Positions 1 to 8,472 of a stretch of DNA of 25,626 bases are shown here, piece after piece; position 1 is the stretch's first letter; the number at the start of each line of letters is the position of its first letter. Position numbers and translations under genes: made by a program. The notes beneath the pieces were generated by a model. The model ran no database searches. It was not told the DNA's origin and worked only from the letters and a program-made list of their open reading frames with translations. The stretch comes from CAZDUS01 sp964535015 (GTDB taxonomy: Bacteria > Verrucomicrobiota > Kiritimatiellia > CAIKKV01 > CAITUY01): the NCBI GenBank assembly GCA_964535015.1, contig CAZHRU010000036.1, forward strand, positions 1-25,626, given 5' to 3'.

Positions 1-334
1 TCTCGACCTGCTTCTTGCCCGCCTCCCGCATCTTCGCCTGCAACCCTTTCATCTCGTCCACGGCGGAATCCATCACGCCTTTGAGCGCCTTCCGCTGGTC
101 CTCCGTCAACCCGATCTCCTTGGCAATGGGAGAATCCGGGGCCAACGCCCGCATGATCATTCCCTGATCGAATTCACGCGCTTCCATCATCGGCGCACGC
201 GCATGTTCACGCACTGCCCTGCGCCCGCCCTCCGGCGCCTTTGGGGCCCCCTCCGGCGCCGCGCCCTCCTCGGCCATCGCCACCATCGCCACCATACATC
301 CTGCCGCCGCCATCCACATCCATGTCTTGCTCAT
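1..334 (-). CDS. Secreted Spy/CpxP-like small protein, partial
   Basis: Reading from position 334 on the minus strand gives about 111 codons that run off the left edge, so the C-terminus is missing. The protein starts MSKTWMWMAAAGCMVAMVAMA, a short basic start and hydrophobic stretch that look like a Sec signal peptide. An Ala/Pro/Gly-rich linker follows, then a charged helical part containing LTEDQRKAL. The 'LTxxQ' helix start is typical of Spy/CpxP-like periplasmic proteins and related heavy-metal-sensor helices, which bind unfolded protein or metal. The start is supported by an AAAGG about 9 nt upstream. The gene lies 75 nt downstream of the M24 peptidase on the same strand and could be co-transcribed. 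The export call is fairly safe; the family call rests on one motif and helical character. Confidence 0.6.
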   Translation of the reverse strand, partial: MSKTWMWMAAAGCMVAMVAMAEEGAAPEGAPKAPEGGRRAVREHARAPMMEAREFDQGMIMRALAPDSPIAKEIGLTEDQRKALKGVMDSAVDEMKGLQAKMREAGKKQVE

Positions 335-409
335 AGGATTCTACCTTTCATCGTGTTTGGACCATCTACCCAAGCATAACGAACGGTTACTCTGGATTAT
401 TGTGCCGCG

Positions 410-1543
410 CTACGGAATAATCAGCCCTTTCGGACAGGTCGCCAGGCATTCGCACCCCGTTCGGGTAACCACCACCGTGTCCTCAATCCGCACTCCGCCA
501 ATGTCCTTGTAATAAAGCCCCGGCTCCACCGTAACCACGTTCCCCGCCCGTAACACACCGCCCCGGATGGAGAGCGACGGCGCCTCGTGCACATCCAACC
601 CCACCCCATGGCCTGTTCCATGGATGAACCCTTCCGGCACACCATCGTCTCCCGTGCGGCACGGAAACCCCATGCAGACAAAGGCCTTCGCCACTTCATC
701 ATGTATCGCCGCCCCACGGACTCCCGCCCGCACACGCCCCAGGGCGTCGGCTTGCACCCGCTTGACGGCACGATGCATCCGCACCAGTTCGGGCGACGCA
801 TACCCCTTGGCCACCGTCCGCGTCAAATCCCCCCAGTACCCGGTTTGCAGATGCCTTGGAAAGATATCCATCACAATCGGTTGCCCCGCCAACAACGGTC
901 CAAACCCAATCCAGTGCGGCCCGCAGGACCGCGGCCCGCAGGCAACAATCGGTTCGCCGCCAGCACAGTCATCCTCCAGCAGGAACCGGTTGATGCGCCG
1001 CCGCAGTTCCTCGCTCGTCAATAGTTTGGAACCCTCCCTCAACTGACCGCGAGAGTCCACACGCGATCCCGCGAGGACGGCCCAGGCCCGCCGCATGGCC
1101 TTCACCGTCGCACGTTGCACCCCTCGCATGGCCTCCACCTCGGTCTGGGTCTTCACCTGCCGCTCAGGGATCAACGCCGACTTCTCCACAACCACACGCA
1201 GTCCCTTTTCTTCCAGCGCCCGCGCCACGCTCACGGGAAACACTCCGGGCACCGTGACGCTTCGCACCCCGACACGCTTCACCAGCGCATACGCCCACGC
1301 GGACAACTGCCAACGTTCGTCATCTTTTAGTCGCAACTCCGCGGGTGTCAGACTAATCACCTGCGACTGCTCTGTACGCGCGCGCCCGATTTCCATGGGC
1401 GGCACCACCATGTATTTTCGTTTTCCATGCAACAGACACACAATGGAATCCGTAACTTTGAACCGCGTAACATGCAGAATATCCGCATAAACATTGGGTG
1501 ATCCAACCATCAGTCTTGCGCCTGTTAATTTCTTCGTATTCAC
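410..1543 (-). CDS. M24 family metallopeptidase (Xaa-Pro aminopeptidase-like)
   Basis: This 377-residue protein has a divergent N-terminal creatinase-like half and a C-terminal pita-bread metallopeptidase domain. Metal ligands expected for M24 are visible: D226 in VMDIFP, D239 in GDLTRT, the histidine in HGTGHG (308-313), E340 in VEPG and E354 in RIED. The two aspartates are 13 residues apart, where many M24 enzymes have 11, as in the subgroup with a 'DIFPRxxxTGYxGD' loop. The enzyme should be cytosolic and remove N-terminal residues, often before proline, using two metal ions; substrate preference cannot be read from sequence. The start used is GTG at 1543, with GAGGGG only 3 nt upstream, so a later ATG (residue 12) is possible. 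It is transcribed away from dnaA. Confidence 0.85.
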   Translation of the reverse strand: MNTKKLTGARLMVGSPNVYADILHVTRFKVTDSIVCLLHGKRKYMVVPPMEIGRARTEQSQVISLTPAELRLKDDERWQLSAWAYALVKRVGVRSVTVPGVFPVSVARALEEKGLRVVVEKSALIPERQVKTQTEVEAMRGVQRATVKAMRRAWAVLAGSRVDSRGQLREGSKLLTSEELRRRINRFLLEDDCAGGEPIVACGPRSCGPHWIGFGPLLAGQPIVMDIFPRHLQTGYWGDLTRTVAKGYASPELVRMHRAVKRVQADALGRVRAGVRGAAIHDEVAKAFVCMGFPCRTGDDGVPEGFIHGTGHGVGLDVHEAPSLSIRGGVLRAGNVVTVEPGLYYKDIGGVRIEDTVVVTRTGCECLATCPKGLIIP

Positions 1544-1545
1544 AT

Positions 1546-1950
1546 GCCCCTCAATTCTAACGAGTTACGCCATCCCCCACGCCTGTCCGCCCATTCCAGC
1601 CCCGCACCTCACGCACGCCCACGGTTTGCCATGGATTATTAAAACGTCAAAACCATACCACAGGTTGTGGATTTATTCATGAAAAACACTACCCATCGTA
1701 TGTCAAAAAAAAACCCCATATTCGATCGCTTTAGCCTTGTCAGCATGGGAACCCTTGCCTATTGTCCTGCCCTGTCGGGCACGAGATTAGACATTTGTCA
1801 GCATGTTAATAACCTGTTGATAACTCGTAATAACTCGGGAGGTCCGGCGATGATTTGCCGAGGCGTCGCACCCAATGGGGACGCAGTGATTATAAGAAGT
1901 TAATGAGCACCGCGTTGAGGGTTTCTCAGCGCCTTGTCTTGGAGTTTCTA
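1546..1950. other. Upstream region of dnaA, AT-rich, with DnaA-box-like sites
   Basis: This 405-nt gap between the divergent peptidase and dnaA genes is clearly more AT-rich than its surroundings around 1630-1730. I see no convincing gene in it. Sites resembling the reverse complement of the DnaA box TTATCCACA are TGTGGATTT (1666-1674, two mismatches), TGTTGATAA (1815-1823, one mismatch) and TGTTAATAA (1804-1812, two mismatches). CCACAGGTTGTGG at 1658-1670 is a small inverted repeat. TTGTCA at 1795-1800 is followed 17 nt later by TGATAA (1818-1823), a weak possible promoter for dnaA overlapping a DnaA-like site, which would fit autoregulation. The sites are degenerate, so this is suggestive only. 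Confidence 0.45.
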
Positions 1951-3315
1951 GTGAGCGAACATAATGCGATGAGTGTGTGGCGATCCGCGTGCTCGCATCT
2001 CCAGAAGTTGTTGCACCCGGATGTCTATTCGCGCTGGATCGATGTCATCGAACCCAAGCGCCTTGCCAGCGGAACCCTGACGCTGGCCGTGGATAACAAT
2101 TTCTACCAGACGTGGCTGGAGGAAAATTATCTGCCGCTGATCCAGACCGCCGTGGCGACGGCCTGTGGCGAGTCATTGAAGATTGTCTTCGAAGTCGGCC
2201 GCGTGGCACCTGAACCCGCCGATCCCGCCCCAGCCGCCTCGGAAAAATCGGGCAAACCGGCGGCACGGACCGGCTCGCGCCGCAATCCGGCCGACGCCAT
2301 CTTGAACCCCAAGTGCACGTTCGATGCGTTCATCGTCGGCTCCGCCAACAATATGTCCCATGCGGCATCACTCGCCGTGGCCCAGTCCCCCGGCCGCGCC
2401 TACAACCCCTTGTTCATCTACGGCGGCACCGGTCTCGGCAAAACCCACCTGATGCAGGCCATCGGCCATCATGTGCTCCGCAATTCGAATTCACGCATCT
2501 CCTACCTCTCCTCCGAAACCTTCATCAACGAATTCATCGAGGGACTCCAGCACAACTCGCTCGTCCAGTTCCGCCGCAAGTACCGCAACGTGGATCTGCT
2601 TCTGATCGACGATATCCACTTTCTTGCCGGCAAGGAACGGATGCAGGAGGAGTTCTTCCACACCTTCAACGCCTTGTTCGACGCCCACAAGCAGATCGTC
2701 ATGACCAGCGATCGGCCCGCCAGCGAAATCCAGGGACTGGAACAACGCCTCGTCTCCCGCTTCGAGTGGGGATTGGTAACCGAACTCCAGCAACCGGACC
2801 TCGAAACCCGCATCGCCATCCTCAAGAATAAACAGATCCAGGGCGGCCTGATCCTGCCCGATGAGATCCTGTTCTTCCTGGCCAAGTCCATCCGCTCCAA
2901 CATCCGCCGCCTCGAAGGCGCCTTGATCCGCGTCACGTCCTACGCCTCGCTGATCAACCGGCCCATTACCCTGGCCGATGCCGAAAACCTCCTGCGCGAC
3001 ACCATTGACCAGGAAAAGCAGGAAGCCCTGACATTCGAACACATCATGAAGACCGTCGCGGACCATTACGACTTGCGCATCGTCGATATGACCAGCAAAC
3101 GCCGCCAGGCCGCCATTACCATGCCCCGCCAGGTGGCCATGTACCTCTGCCGATCCCTCACCTCTTCGTCCCTGCCGGAAATTGGCGGTGCCTTCGGCAA
3201 GACCCATGCCACCATCATTCACGCCTGCCGCCATGTGGAAAAGAAAATGGAAACGGATTCCAACCTCCGCCAGGATGTCTCCCACCTCATGCGTGCACTG
3301 GAGAAGAAAAGTTGA
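1951..3315 (+). CDS. dnaA: Chromosomal replication initiator protein DnaA
   Basis: This 454-residue protein is full length for DnaA. The N-terminal domain I starts SVWRSACSHLQKLLHPDVYSRW, and a short Pro/Ala-rich linker (domain II) follows. The AAA+ domain has Walker A GGTGLGKTH (about 158-166) and Walker B LLLIDDIHFLAGKE. Domain IV carries the DNA-binding signature KTHATIIHACRHVEKK near the C-terminus. DnaA-ATP binds DnaA boxes and melts the origin. The GTG at 1951 was chosen because GGAG ends 6 nt upstream. The open frame extends back to 1855, and ATG at 1903 or 1966 are alternatives. dnaN follows after a 236-nt spacer rich in DnaA-box-like motifs. Confidence 0.97.
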   Translation: MSEHNAMSVWRSACSHLQKLLHPDVYSRWIDVIEPKRLASGTLTLAVDNNFYQTWLEENYLPLIQTAVATACGESLKIVFEVGRVAPEPADPAPAASEKSGKPAARTGSRRNPADAILNPKCTFDAFIVGSANNMSHAASLAVAQSPGRAYNPLFIYGGTGLGKTHLMQAIGHHVLRNSNSRISYLSSETFINEFIEGLQHNSLVQFRRKYRNVDLLLIDDIHFLAGKERMQEEFFHTFNALFDAHKQIVMTSDRPASEIQGLEQRLVSRFEWGLVTELQQPDLETRIAILKNKQIQGGLILPDEILFFLAKSIRSNIRRLEGALIRVTSYASLINRPITLADAENLLRDTIDQEKQEALTFEHIMKTVADHYDLRIVDMTSKRRQAAITMPRQVAMYLCRSLTSSSLPEIGGAFGKTHATIIHACRHVEKKMETDSNLRQDVSHLMRALEKKS

Positions 3316-3551
3316 CAACCGTGTCAATAACTTGCAGAAATGGTGTTCACAACAACCGTTGGTGGTGTTATCAACGGGTGTTCACAGGATGTTGTGGGGT
3401 CTCATCAACAGGCTCCACCCGGTAGTCTGTGCAATGCTATCAGGGGTTTGGTGAGTTGTTGACGTTATTGACAGGGCATAATAAGACGAAGAATAGATAA
3501 GAATAGATAGAATAGTATTCTTAGGCTGTTGAAAGAAGGGGTGGAGTAAGC
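3316..3551. other. Candidate replication origin (oriC) in the dnaA-dnaN spacer
   Basis: The 236-nt spacer has no gene but carries several near-matches to the DnaA box TTATCCACA. TTATTGACA occurs at 3465-3473 and in inverted orientation at 3322-3330. GTGTTCACA occurs twice (3343-3351 and 3378-3386). TTATCAACG lies at 3368-3376 and TCATCAACA at 3402-3410. An AT-rich stretch with tandem 10-mers follows (3489-3515), as expected of an unwinding element. An origin between dnaA and dnaN is known in Bacillus and Mycobacterium; applying it here is inference. CATAAT at 3477-3482 could be a -10 element for dnaN. The boxes are degenerate and no skew analysis was run. Confidence 0.55.
3489..3521. repeat. 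Tandem AT-rich 10-mers, possible DNA-unwinding element
   Basis: AAGAATAGAT is repeated exactly at 3489-3498 and 3499-3508, and a partial third copy (AGAATAG) follows to 3515. The last part forms the odd palindrome AGAATAGTATTCT at 3509-3521. The run sits between the DnaA-box-like cluster and dnaN, and much of it can be read as AT-rich triplets such as TAG and ATA, similar to DnaA-trio arrays. A role in strand opening is inference. Confidence 0.5.
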
Positions 3552-4646
3552 ATGAAAATCGTGATTGGCAAGGATGCAGTTCTTTCAGGATTACAAATGG
3601 TTCACGGCGTGGTCAACGTCCGGCCAACCCTTCCGGTATTGTCGAATGTCCTGCTTCAGGCCGAGGACGACAAACTGTGGCTGACCACCACTGACCTCGA
3701 AGTCAGCATACGCTGCGTTGTGGAAGCCAAAGTCTCAAAGGAAGGCGGCACTACGCTTCCCGCCAAACGACTCCTGAGCATCATCCGCGAATTACCCATC
3801 GATAATATTGAAATCGATGTGGATGATAAGAATTCCGCCGCCATCAGTTGCGGGTCCGCCTATTTCAAGATCCTGGGTTTGCCGCAGGATGACTTTCCGG
3901 CCATTGCGAAATATGACGGGGGGTCAACCTTCACCATGGAACAACGGGCGCTCAAGGACATGCTCCAGAAGACCTACTACGCCGCGTCCACCGATGAAAC
4001 ACGGTTCATTCTCAATGGAACCCTGTTGAGTTTCAAGGGCAACAAGTTGACCACCGTGGCCACCGACGGACGGCGTTTGGCCCTGGCCGAACAGGAATTG
4101 GAATTCCCCAAGGAATCCGAAGTGGAAGCCATTGTGCCAACCAAGGCGGTGAACGAAGTCATCCGGATGTTGAAGGATGAGGGAACAGTCAAGATTCACA
4201 TCACCAAGAATCAGGCGGGATTTGAAGTGGACCAGATGGTCCTGACCACCAAGTTGATCGAGGGAACCTATCCCAACTTCCGCCAGGTCATTCCGGCCCA
4301 GTGTGAACAACGGATCGCCGTTGAACGGGAAGGCATGTTGACAGCCCTTCGCCGGGTCGCCCTTCTGACCAGCGAAAAGTCCAGTTCGGTGAAACTGACC
4401 TTCGGCAAGAATCGCCTCAAGATCAGTGCTTCGTCCCCGGATCTGGGGGAAGCCCATGAAACAGTCGCCATCAAGTACAGTGGCAAGGAGTTGGTCGTGG
4501 CGTTCAATCCGGAATACATCATGGAGCCATTGAAAAACCTGGCCAATGATGAAATCTACGTTGAATTGACCGATGAACTGAGCCCAGGCGTGATCAAGAG
4601 CGACGTGCCCTTTATCTATGTGTTGATGCCAATGCGGATTTCGTGA
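3552..4646 (+). CDS. dnaN: DNA polymerase III sliding clamp (beta subunit)
   Basis: This 364-residue protein has the length and overall sequence of the bacterial beta clamp, with three repeated clamp domains. Recognisable family stretches are LPVLSNVLLQAEDD near the N-terminus, TDGRRLALAEQELE in the middle domain and the typical C-terminal end YVLMPMRIS. The protein forms a dimeric ring around DNA and tethers polymerase III and many repair factors. The start ATG has GGAG about 5 nt upstream within a GGGGTGGAG stretch. The gene follows dnaA in the classic order, but the usual next gene recF is absent: a tRNA and a minus-strand gene follow instead. Confidence 0.97.
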   Translation: MKIVIGKDAVLSGLQMVHGVVNVRPTLPVLSNVLLQAEDDKLWLTTTDLEVSIRCVVEAKVSKEGGTTLPAKRLLSIIRELPIDNIEIDVDDKNSAAISCGSAYFKILGLPQDDFPAIAKYDGGSTFTMEQRALKDMLQKTYYAASTDETRFILNGTLLSFKGNKLTTVATDGRRLALAEQELEFPKESEVEAIVPTKAVNEVIRMLKDEGTVKIHITKNQAGFEVDQMVLTTKLIEGTYPNFRQVIPAQCEQRIAVEREGMLTALRRVALLTSEKSSSVKLTFGKNRLKISASSPDLGEAHETVAIKYSGKELVVAFNPEYIMEPLKNLANDEIYVELTDELSPGVIKSDVPFIYVLMPMRIS

Positions 4647-4652
4647 AAGGGC

Positions 4653-4679
4653 TTGACGGCCTGTTGCCTATTTTAGCAT
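4653..4679 (+). promoter_or_regulatory. Possible promoter for tRNA-Gln
   Basis: TTGACG (4653-4658) matches the -35 consensus at five of six positions, and TAGCAT (4674-4679) matches the -10 at four of six. The 15-nt spacing is short. The site lies just after the dnaN stop and would give a leader of about 40 nt before the tRNA. No terminator-like hairpin was seen between dnaN and the tRNA, so read-through from dnaN is the alternative. Confidence 0.3.
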
Positions 4680-4723
4680 CCTTCCCCGCGCCAAGTGTCG
4701 GTCTAGCCGGCATTTTCCATTCT

Positions 4724-4797
4724 TGCCGGATGGTGTAATGGTAGCACAGCAGATTCTGAATCTGCTTGTCTAGGTTCGAATCCTAGTCCGGCAACCA
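4724..4797 (+). tRNA. tRNA-Gln (anticodon CUG)
   Basis: The sequence folds as a tRNA with a 7-bp acceptor stem TGCCGGA (4724-4730) with TCCGGCA (4787-4793), discriminator A4794 and an encoded CCA (4795-4797). The anticodon stem GCAGA/TCTGC closes the loop TTCTGAA, so the anticodon CTG at 4756-4758 reads CAG codons (Gln). The T arm is CTAGG-TTCGAAT-CCTAG. The weak first pair U1-A72 is typical of glutamine tRNAs. Its 3' end is only 8 nt from the end of the converging minus-strand gene. Confidence 0.95.
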
Positions 4798-4805
4798 GCC
4801 TCGGC

Positions 4806-6596
4806 TCACTTCACGTCAAACGTCTGTCCCTTGAGCGCGTGCAAGTTGAACCAAGCCTCGGCTTGCTCGCGGTCCGCCACCCAGAACATCTTCTTCCGTT
4901 CTTCCTTCGGAACATCCGTCGCCTTGTGAATGAGCGCGGAGGCCGGTTTCGGCCCCGCCGCCACCAATTTTGCCTGTTCGACCTGTTGCCGCCGCTTTTC
5001 CGCCATGGCCGTCTTCGCCTCATCAATCTCCTGGCTACCCACGGCCTCAAACAGGGGTTCGATGGACGGCCAGGTGACCCCATTCAAACTCAGGACCGCG
5101 AACATCGGATACAACCCCTTCTGGAGGTCCACCACCTCGTTATGAGCCACCGGCGCACCATTGAGTACAATCTGCAGTCGCCCTGCCACGGAAAAGGGCG
5201 CTTTCAGTTTCACCACCCGGGGTTCGGCAACGTCCAGCACCGTGTATGCCAGCACGGTCATCCCCGGATCCCGCTTGCCCCCGCCCTGTAGTGACAACCC
5301 GCCTTTGGCCCGAACTTTGGATGCCGCCAGTGGCGCGAACGTGGCCGTGACCCCGTCAATCACCACGGGGTCACCGGACTTGGGTTGCACCTTCTCCAAC
5401 CCCCCGAGATCGGTCATCGGGTCGTTCTTCATGGCAAACGGCATTCCTCCCGCCACTAACCACTCGGAAGGACTGATTCCCTCCTTCAGCGGGGACACTG
5501 GCGCCCCCTCGGTCCGGATGGAATCCTTGGCCGGCGCCACCGCCACGTAGCCGCTCACCGTTCTCTCTACCGCCGAACCCAGCAGGTATTCCCCCGTCGC
5601 CGAGGCCGACAACGGATTGCGGGGTTTGAAGAAAAGATCCTCCACGGCAAACGGATCAATCAGGTACCCCCCGGCCTCGTCAACAGTCTTCAATTCAACA
5701 GGGCTTTCCGTGGGATACTTGTCCTTCGGCACCCTCAACTCGTTGGCCTTGCCGATGAATAACGCAAGATACTCCCAGATCCGCTGTCGCGCGATGCGAG
5801 CGGAGAGAGGGGTCTTCGCCTCCTCAGGGTAATCGCCATGCCCCACGCCCCAGGCCACCACCTGGTGCGCCAACCAGTTCTTCCGGGCGCGGTAATTCAG
5901 CAGGGAAGGGCGGACATGCACAAACCACGTTCCACCCCATTCCGTCTCCCCGTTCGCATTGACCTCCAGAATGGTCTGATCCTTGAGCTGGGCCCAGGCG
6001 GCCTCCGGAAAGGTCGGCGTCTCTCCATGGTAGGTCACCGAGGCAATCGTCCGCTCCGGCCACAACCACGCCACACGGTACGGAAAACTCCCCCGCGACG
6101 ACTTGCCGAACGTAATCCAGGGGGCATACCTGAACTCGGCGATCCCCGTGGCTTCGGCGACAAAAGTCATAAGGTCCGGCAGACGCCTGGTGTCCGGCGG
6201 CCCCTTGAGTTCCCACTCGATCCCGGTGTCAAACCGCCGCATGTAGACAATACCCATCTCCGCCTTGACGGCGGCTTTTCGCAACGCCTCGCACTGGCCG
6301 AAATCCTTGGAATCGCTGTTGTTCGGAATCACGAAAATACTGCGGATCCGTTTGGCGCCGGGCGGTGTCCAGACCAGCAGGTCGGCCGTCTTCAGCGTCA
6401 CATTGGTGCTGATCGTCCCCCCGAGTTTCTCCGGCACCTGAAATGCATACGGCCACCCCAGCAAACCATCCGCGCCAACCGAGGGCACCGGGGCGGGTGT
6501 GTTTTCACCTTGGACCGGAAGGGCCAGAGTCGCCGCCGCCACCCACGCGCAGACCCCCAACGCCGTCAATCTGCTCCCCGCGCTATTCCTTCGCAT
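4806..6596 (-). CDS. Secreted alpha/beta-hydrolase-like protein of unknown function
   Basis: This 596-residue protein begins MRRNSAGSRLTALGVCAWVA and continues hydrophobic to about residue 30, a convincing signal peptide. The first half resembles a secreted esterase-like alpha/beta-hydrolase: a strand-rich opening with FVIPNNSDSKDF, then ITFGKSSRGSFPYRVAW where a nucleophile elbow would be, then WGVGHGDYP with a possible catalytic histidine. The elbow does not match G-x-S-x-G exactly, so activity is uncertain. The second half looks like beta-rich accessory domains followed by a charged helix (EIDEAKTAMAEKRRQQVEQAK). The start has a strong AGGAGGT 7 nt upstream. It lies 39 nt after the cyclase-like gene on the same strand, so co-transcription is likely. 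The fold call is tentative; export is well supported. Confidence 0.6.
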   Translation of the reverse strand: MRRNSAGSRLTALGVCAWVAAATLALPVQGENTPAPVPSVGADGLLGWPYAFQVPEKLGGTISTNVTLKTADLLVWTPPGAKRIRSIFVIPNNSDSKDFGQCEALRKAAVKAEMGIVYMRRFDTGIEWELKGPPDTRRLPDLMTFVAEATGIAEFRYAPWITFGKSSRGSFPYRVAWLWPERTIASVTYHGETPTFPEAAWAQLKDQTILEVNANGETEWGGTWFVHVRPSLLNYRARKNWLAHQVVAWGVGHGDYPEEAKTPLSARIARQRIWEYLALFIGKANELRVPKDKYPTESPVELKTVDEAGGYLIDPFAVEDLFFKPRNPLSASATGEYLLGSAVERTVSGYVAVAPAKDSIRTEGAPVSPLKEGISPSEWLVAGGMPFAMKNDPMTDLGGLEKVQPKSGDPVVIDGVTATFAPLAASKVRAKGGLSLQGGGKRDPGMTVLAYTVLDVAEPRVVKLKAPFSVAGRLQIVLNGAPVAHNEVVDLQKGLYPMFAVLSLNGVTWPSIEPLFEAVGSQEIDEAKTAMAEKRRQQVEQAKLVAAGPKPASALIHKATDVPKEERKKMFWVADREQAEAWFNLHALKGQTFDVK

Positions 6597-6635
6597 AAGC
6601 CACCTCCTGATTCTTCGACGTTAATCAACGGCCCC

Positions 6636-8459
6636 TTACTCGACCAGTCCGGCCGCTCTCATCATCTCCATCGCGGACAGAGTGAACACGACCGGATAGA
6701 GATCCTCGTAGTACCACAACTTGGCAAAATACAAACCGATGGGGGCCCCTTGAAACTCAGTCCCTTCCCGAGTCTGGCGCATCAACGACTCGAGTCCCGC
6801 CAGGGCTGCCGTCCGCACGGCGCCGGCCAGGGCGTGCCCGGCACCGGCATGCTGGAACCAGGTGGCCAGCGCCTCGACCACCACCCCGGTTTCCTCGAGG
6901 GACGCCGGATCCGTGCCGCCTGACCATCCGCCATCCGCCTTGCGCGTCTCCAGTAACCAGCGTACCCCTCTGATCGTCATGTCATCCCCGGCATACCCGG
7001 TCTCCGCCAGTCCTTTGACGACCCGGGCCGTTCCGTAACAGGGATTGGAATCGTCCGGTCCGGATTGGTTGCCAAACCATAACGGCAACCAGGATCCATT
7101 CTTCGCCTGGGTATGACGCAGATATTGCACCAGGCGCTTCGACGCCTTGCAAACCTGATCGGCCGTTTCCGGTGTCAGGAACGGCCGCGCCCGGTGCCAG
7201 GCGCGGAGCGAGTGCGCCGTTATGTCCGCCGCACTGCGGTCAAAGGGAAGTTTGCCCCAGCCGCGGCAGAACGTCGGCATTCCACCATCGCGATTCTGGA
7301 GTTTCAGCAGCCATATCGCCCCTCGCTCAATGGCGGCACGCACCTTGGGGTCCTGCGGCGCCAGCGCCGCCAGTGCCAGAATCGCGCCAGGCGTGTCGTC
7401 GGCATCCGGCACCGCCCCATCGGTGTCCATCCAGGACCAGCCGCCCGGCGGCGTGTGGGTGAACGGATGCACATGGTCATACTGCTGGCCCAGCAACCAG
7501 CCGAGCGTGGCCTGCCTCGCTGCTTCAGGCAGACTGGCCTGCAGACCGCCGTCAATCGACAAGGCGTGGATCGACAACGACGTCAACCAAGTGGAAAGAC
7601 AGGTGTCGATCGGCCAGGCATGATCCTCGCGCACCTGCCCAACCAGGAAACGAACCGCATTGCGCACAATCGGATGGTCGGTCTTCCCCATGGCGGCCAG
7701 ACAGGCGCACACGAAACTGGTCAGGGGAATGGCTTCCAGAAAACCGCCGCTACTCGGCTGCATCCCGAGTACCGTATTAAGGGTTCGTTCCCGCACCGCA
7801 TTCCGGATGGCCCGCCGGAGCGGATTGCGGGTGGGCCGGTGGAAATGATGGGTCTGCCCGATCGCCACCAGGGCGGGAATCGCATAACTGACCACCGGCA
7901 ATCCGAGCGAGCGCCACAGGCCGTGCGGCGTGGCCGCCAGTTCAAAAGGCAACCCGGGAATGTTTCCGAACGCCTCCCGGCGCGGGCCCAGACGTCCGCT
8001 GAGGATCAACAGGGTGAGTACCGGCGTGGAGAAGGTCCGATCCGCCCCGTAGAACTTCAGGATCGTCTTGGCAATGGTTCCAGCCTGGTCGCTGTTCGCA
8101 TGCCGACGGATCCATTCGCCTCCCCGTGCGGCTGCCAGGGTCCACCCCGCCTTTTCCTCCGGCGCAAACGCCAGGGCCGACCAGCACAGACTGGTTGTAT
8201 TGATGTTCGAACGACTCCGGACCGTGTCACCCCATCCGCCGTCCGGATTGATATTGGCCGCCAGCCAGTCAAGACCGTTGCGAATGAGCCGGTCATGCGC
8301 GGTCCGGTCCACCAGCGCCAGCGCAATGGTTGCCGTGGCCGTGGACAGGGCGCTGCTCGACAACCGTCCGTACCAGTATCCGTTGGCATCGAAGGATGAC
8401 AACAACCGCGCCCGGGTAGTTGCCCGGGTCCGATGAAAAGCCTGTTGGTCAAAACTCAT
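6636..8459 (-). CDS. Squalene-hopene cyclase-like triterpene cyclase
   Basis: This 607-residue protein has the layout of squalene-hopene cyclases. It contains an N-terminal DANGYWYGRL, QW-type repeats (INPDGGWG at about 71, LQNRDGGMPTF at about 387, AKNGSWLPLW at about 452, KADGGWSGG at about 507) and a C-terminal PIGLYFAKLWYYEDLYPV. The catalytic acid motif DxDDT is present as DADDT at 352-356, in the context PGGWSWMDTDG...PDADDT. Such enzymes protonate and cyclise squalene or a related polyprene at the membrane, giving hopanoid-like lipids. The protein is slightly shorter than usual (about 630-720), and A353 and P357 differ from the common DVDDTA. The gene lies 13 nt after a B12-type radical SAM gene, which suggests a modified triterpenoid. 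The substrate is unknown, and a diterpene or non-squalene cyclase remains possible. Confidence 0.8.
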   Translation of the reverse strand: MSFDQQAFHRTRATTRARLLSSFDANGYWYGRLSSSALSTATATIALALVDRTAHDRLIRNGLDWLAANINPDGGWGDTVRSRSNINTTSLCWSALAFAPEEKAGWTLAAARGGEWIRRHANSDQAGTIAKTILKFYGADRTFSTPVLTLLILSGRLGPRREAFGNIPGLPFELAATPHGLWRSLGLPVVSYAIPALVAIGQTHHFHRPTRNPLRRAIRNAVRERTLNTVLGMQPSSGGFLEAIPLTSFVCACLAAMGKTDHPIVRNAVRFLVGQVREDHAWPIDTCLSTWLTSLSIHALSIDGGLQASLPEAARQATLGWLLGQQYDHVHPFTHTPPGGWSWMDTDGAVPDADDTPGAILALAALAPQDPKVRAAIERGAIWLLKLQNRDGGMPTFCRGWGKLPFDRSAADITAHSLRAWHRARPFLTPETADQVCKASKRLVQYLRHTQAKNGSWLPLWFGNQSGPDDSNPCYGTARVVKGLAETGYAGDDMTIRGVRWLLETRKADGGWSGGTDPASLEETGVVVEALATWFQHAGAGHALAGAVRTAALAGLESLMRQTREGTEFQGAPIGLYFAKLWYYEDLYPVVFTLSAMEMMRAAGLVE

Positions 8460-8472
8460 AACCCTTGGCCCC

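Noticed and set aside
1494..1903. Small plus-strand open frames upstream of dnaA.
   Set aside because: They lack ribosome sites and family features and lie in the AT-rich upstream region.
4707..4729. CCGGCA (4707-4712 region) and TGCCGG at the tRNA start could form a hairpin.
   Set aside because: The arms are only 6 bp and the second is the tRNA acceptor strand, so the match is probably chance or a trivial copy of the tRNA end.
4806..4821. A parS-like stretch around CACTTCACGTCAAACG at the end of the hydrolase-like gene.
   Set aside because: It differs from the parS consensus at about five positions and is not a palindrome.
6636..8459. Long plus-strand open frames opposite the cyclase-like gene.
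   Set aside because: They are GC-rich antisense shadows without family motifs, while the minus frame carries clear cyclase motifs.
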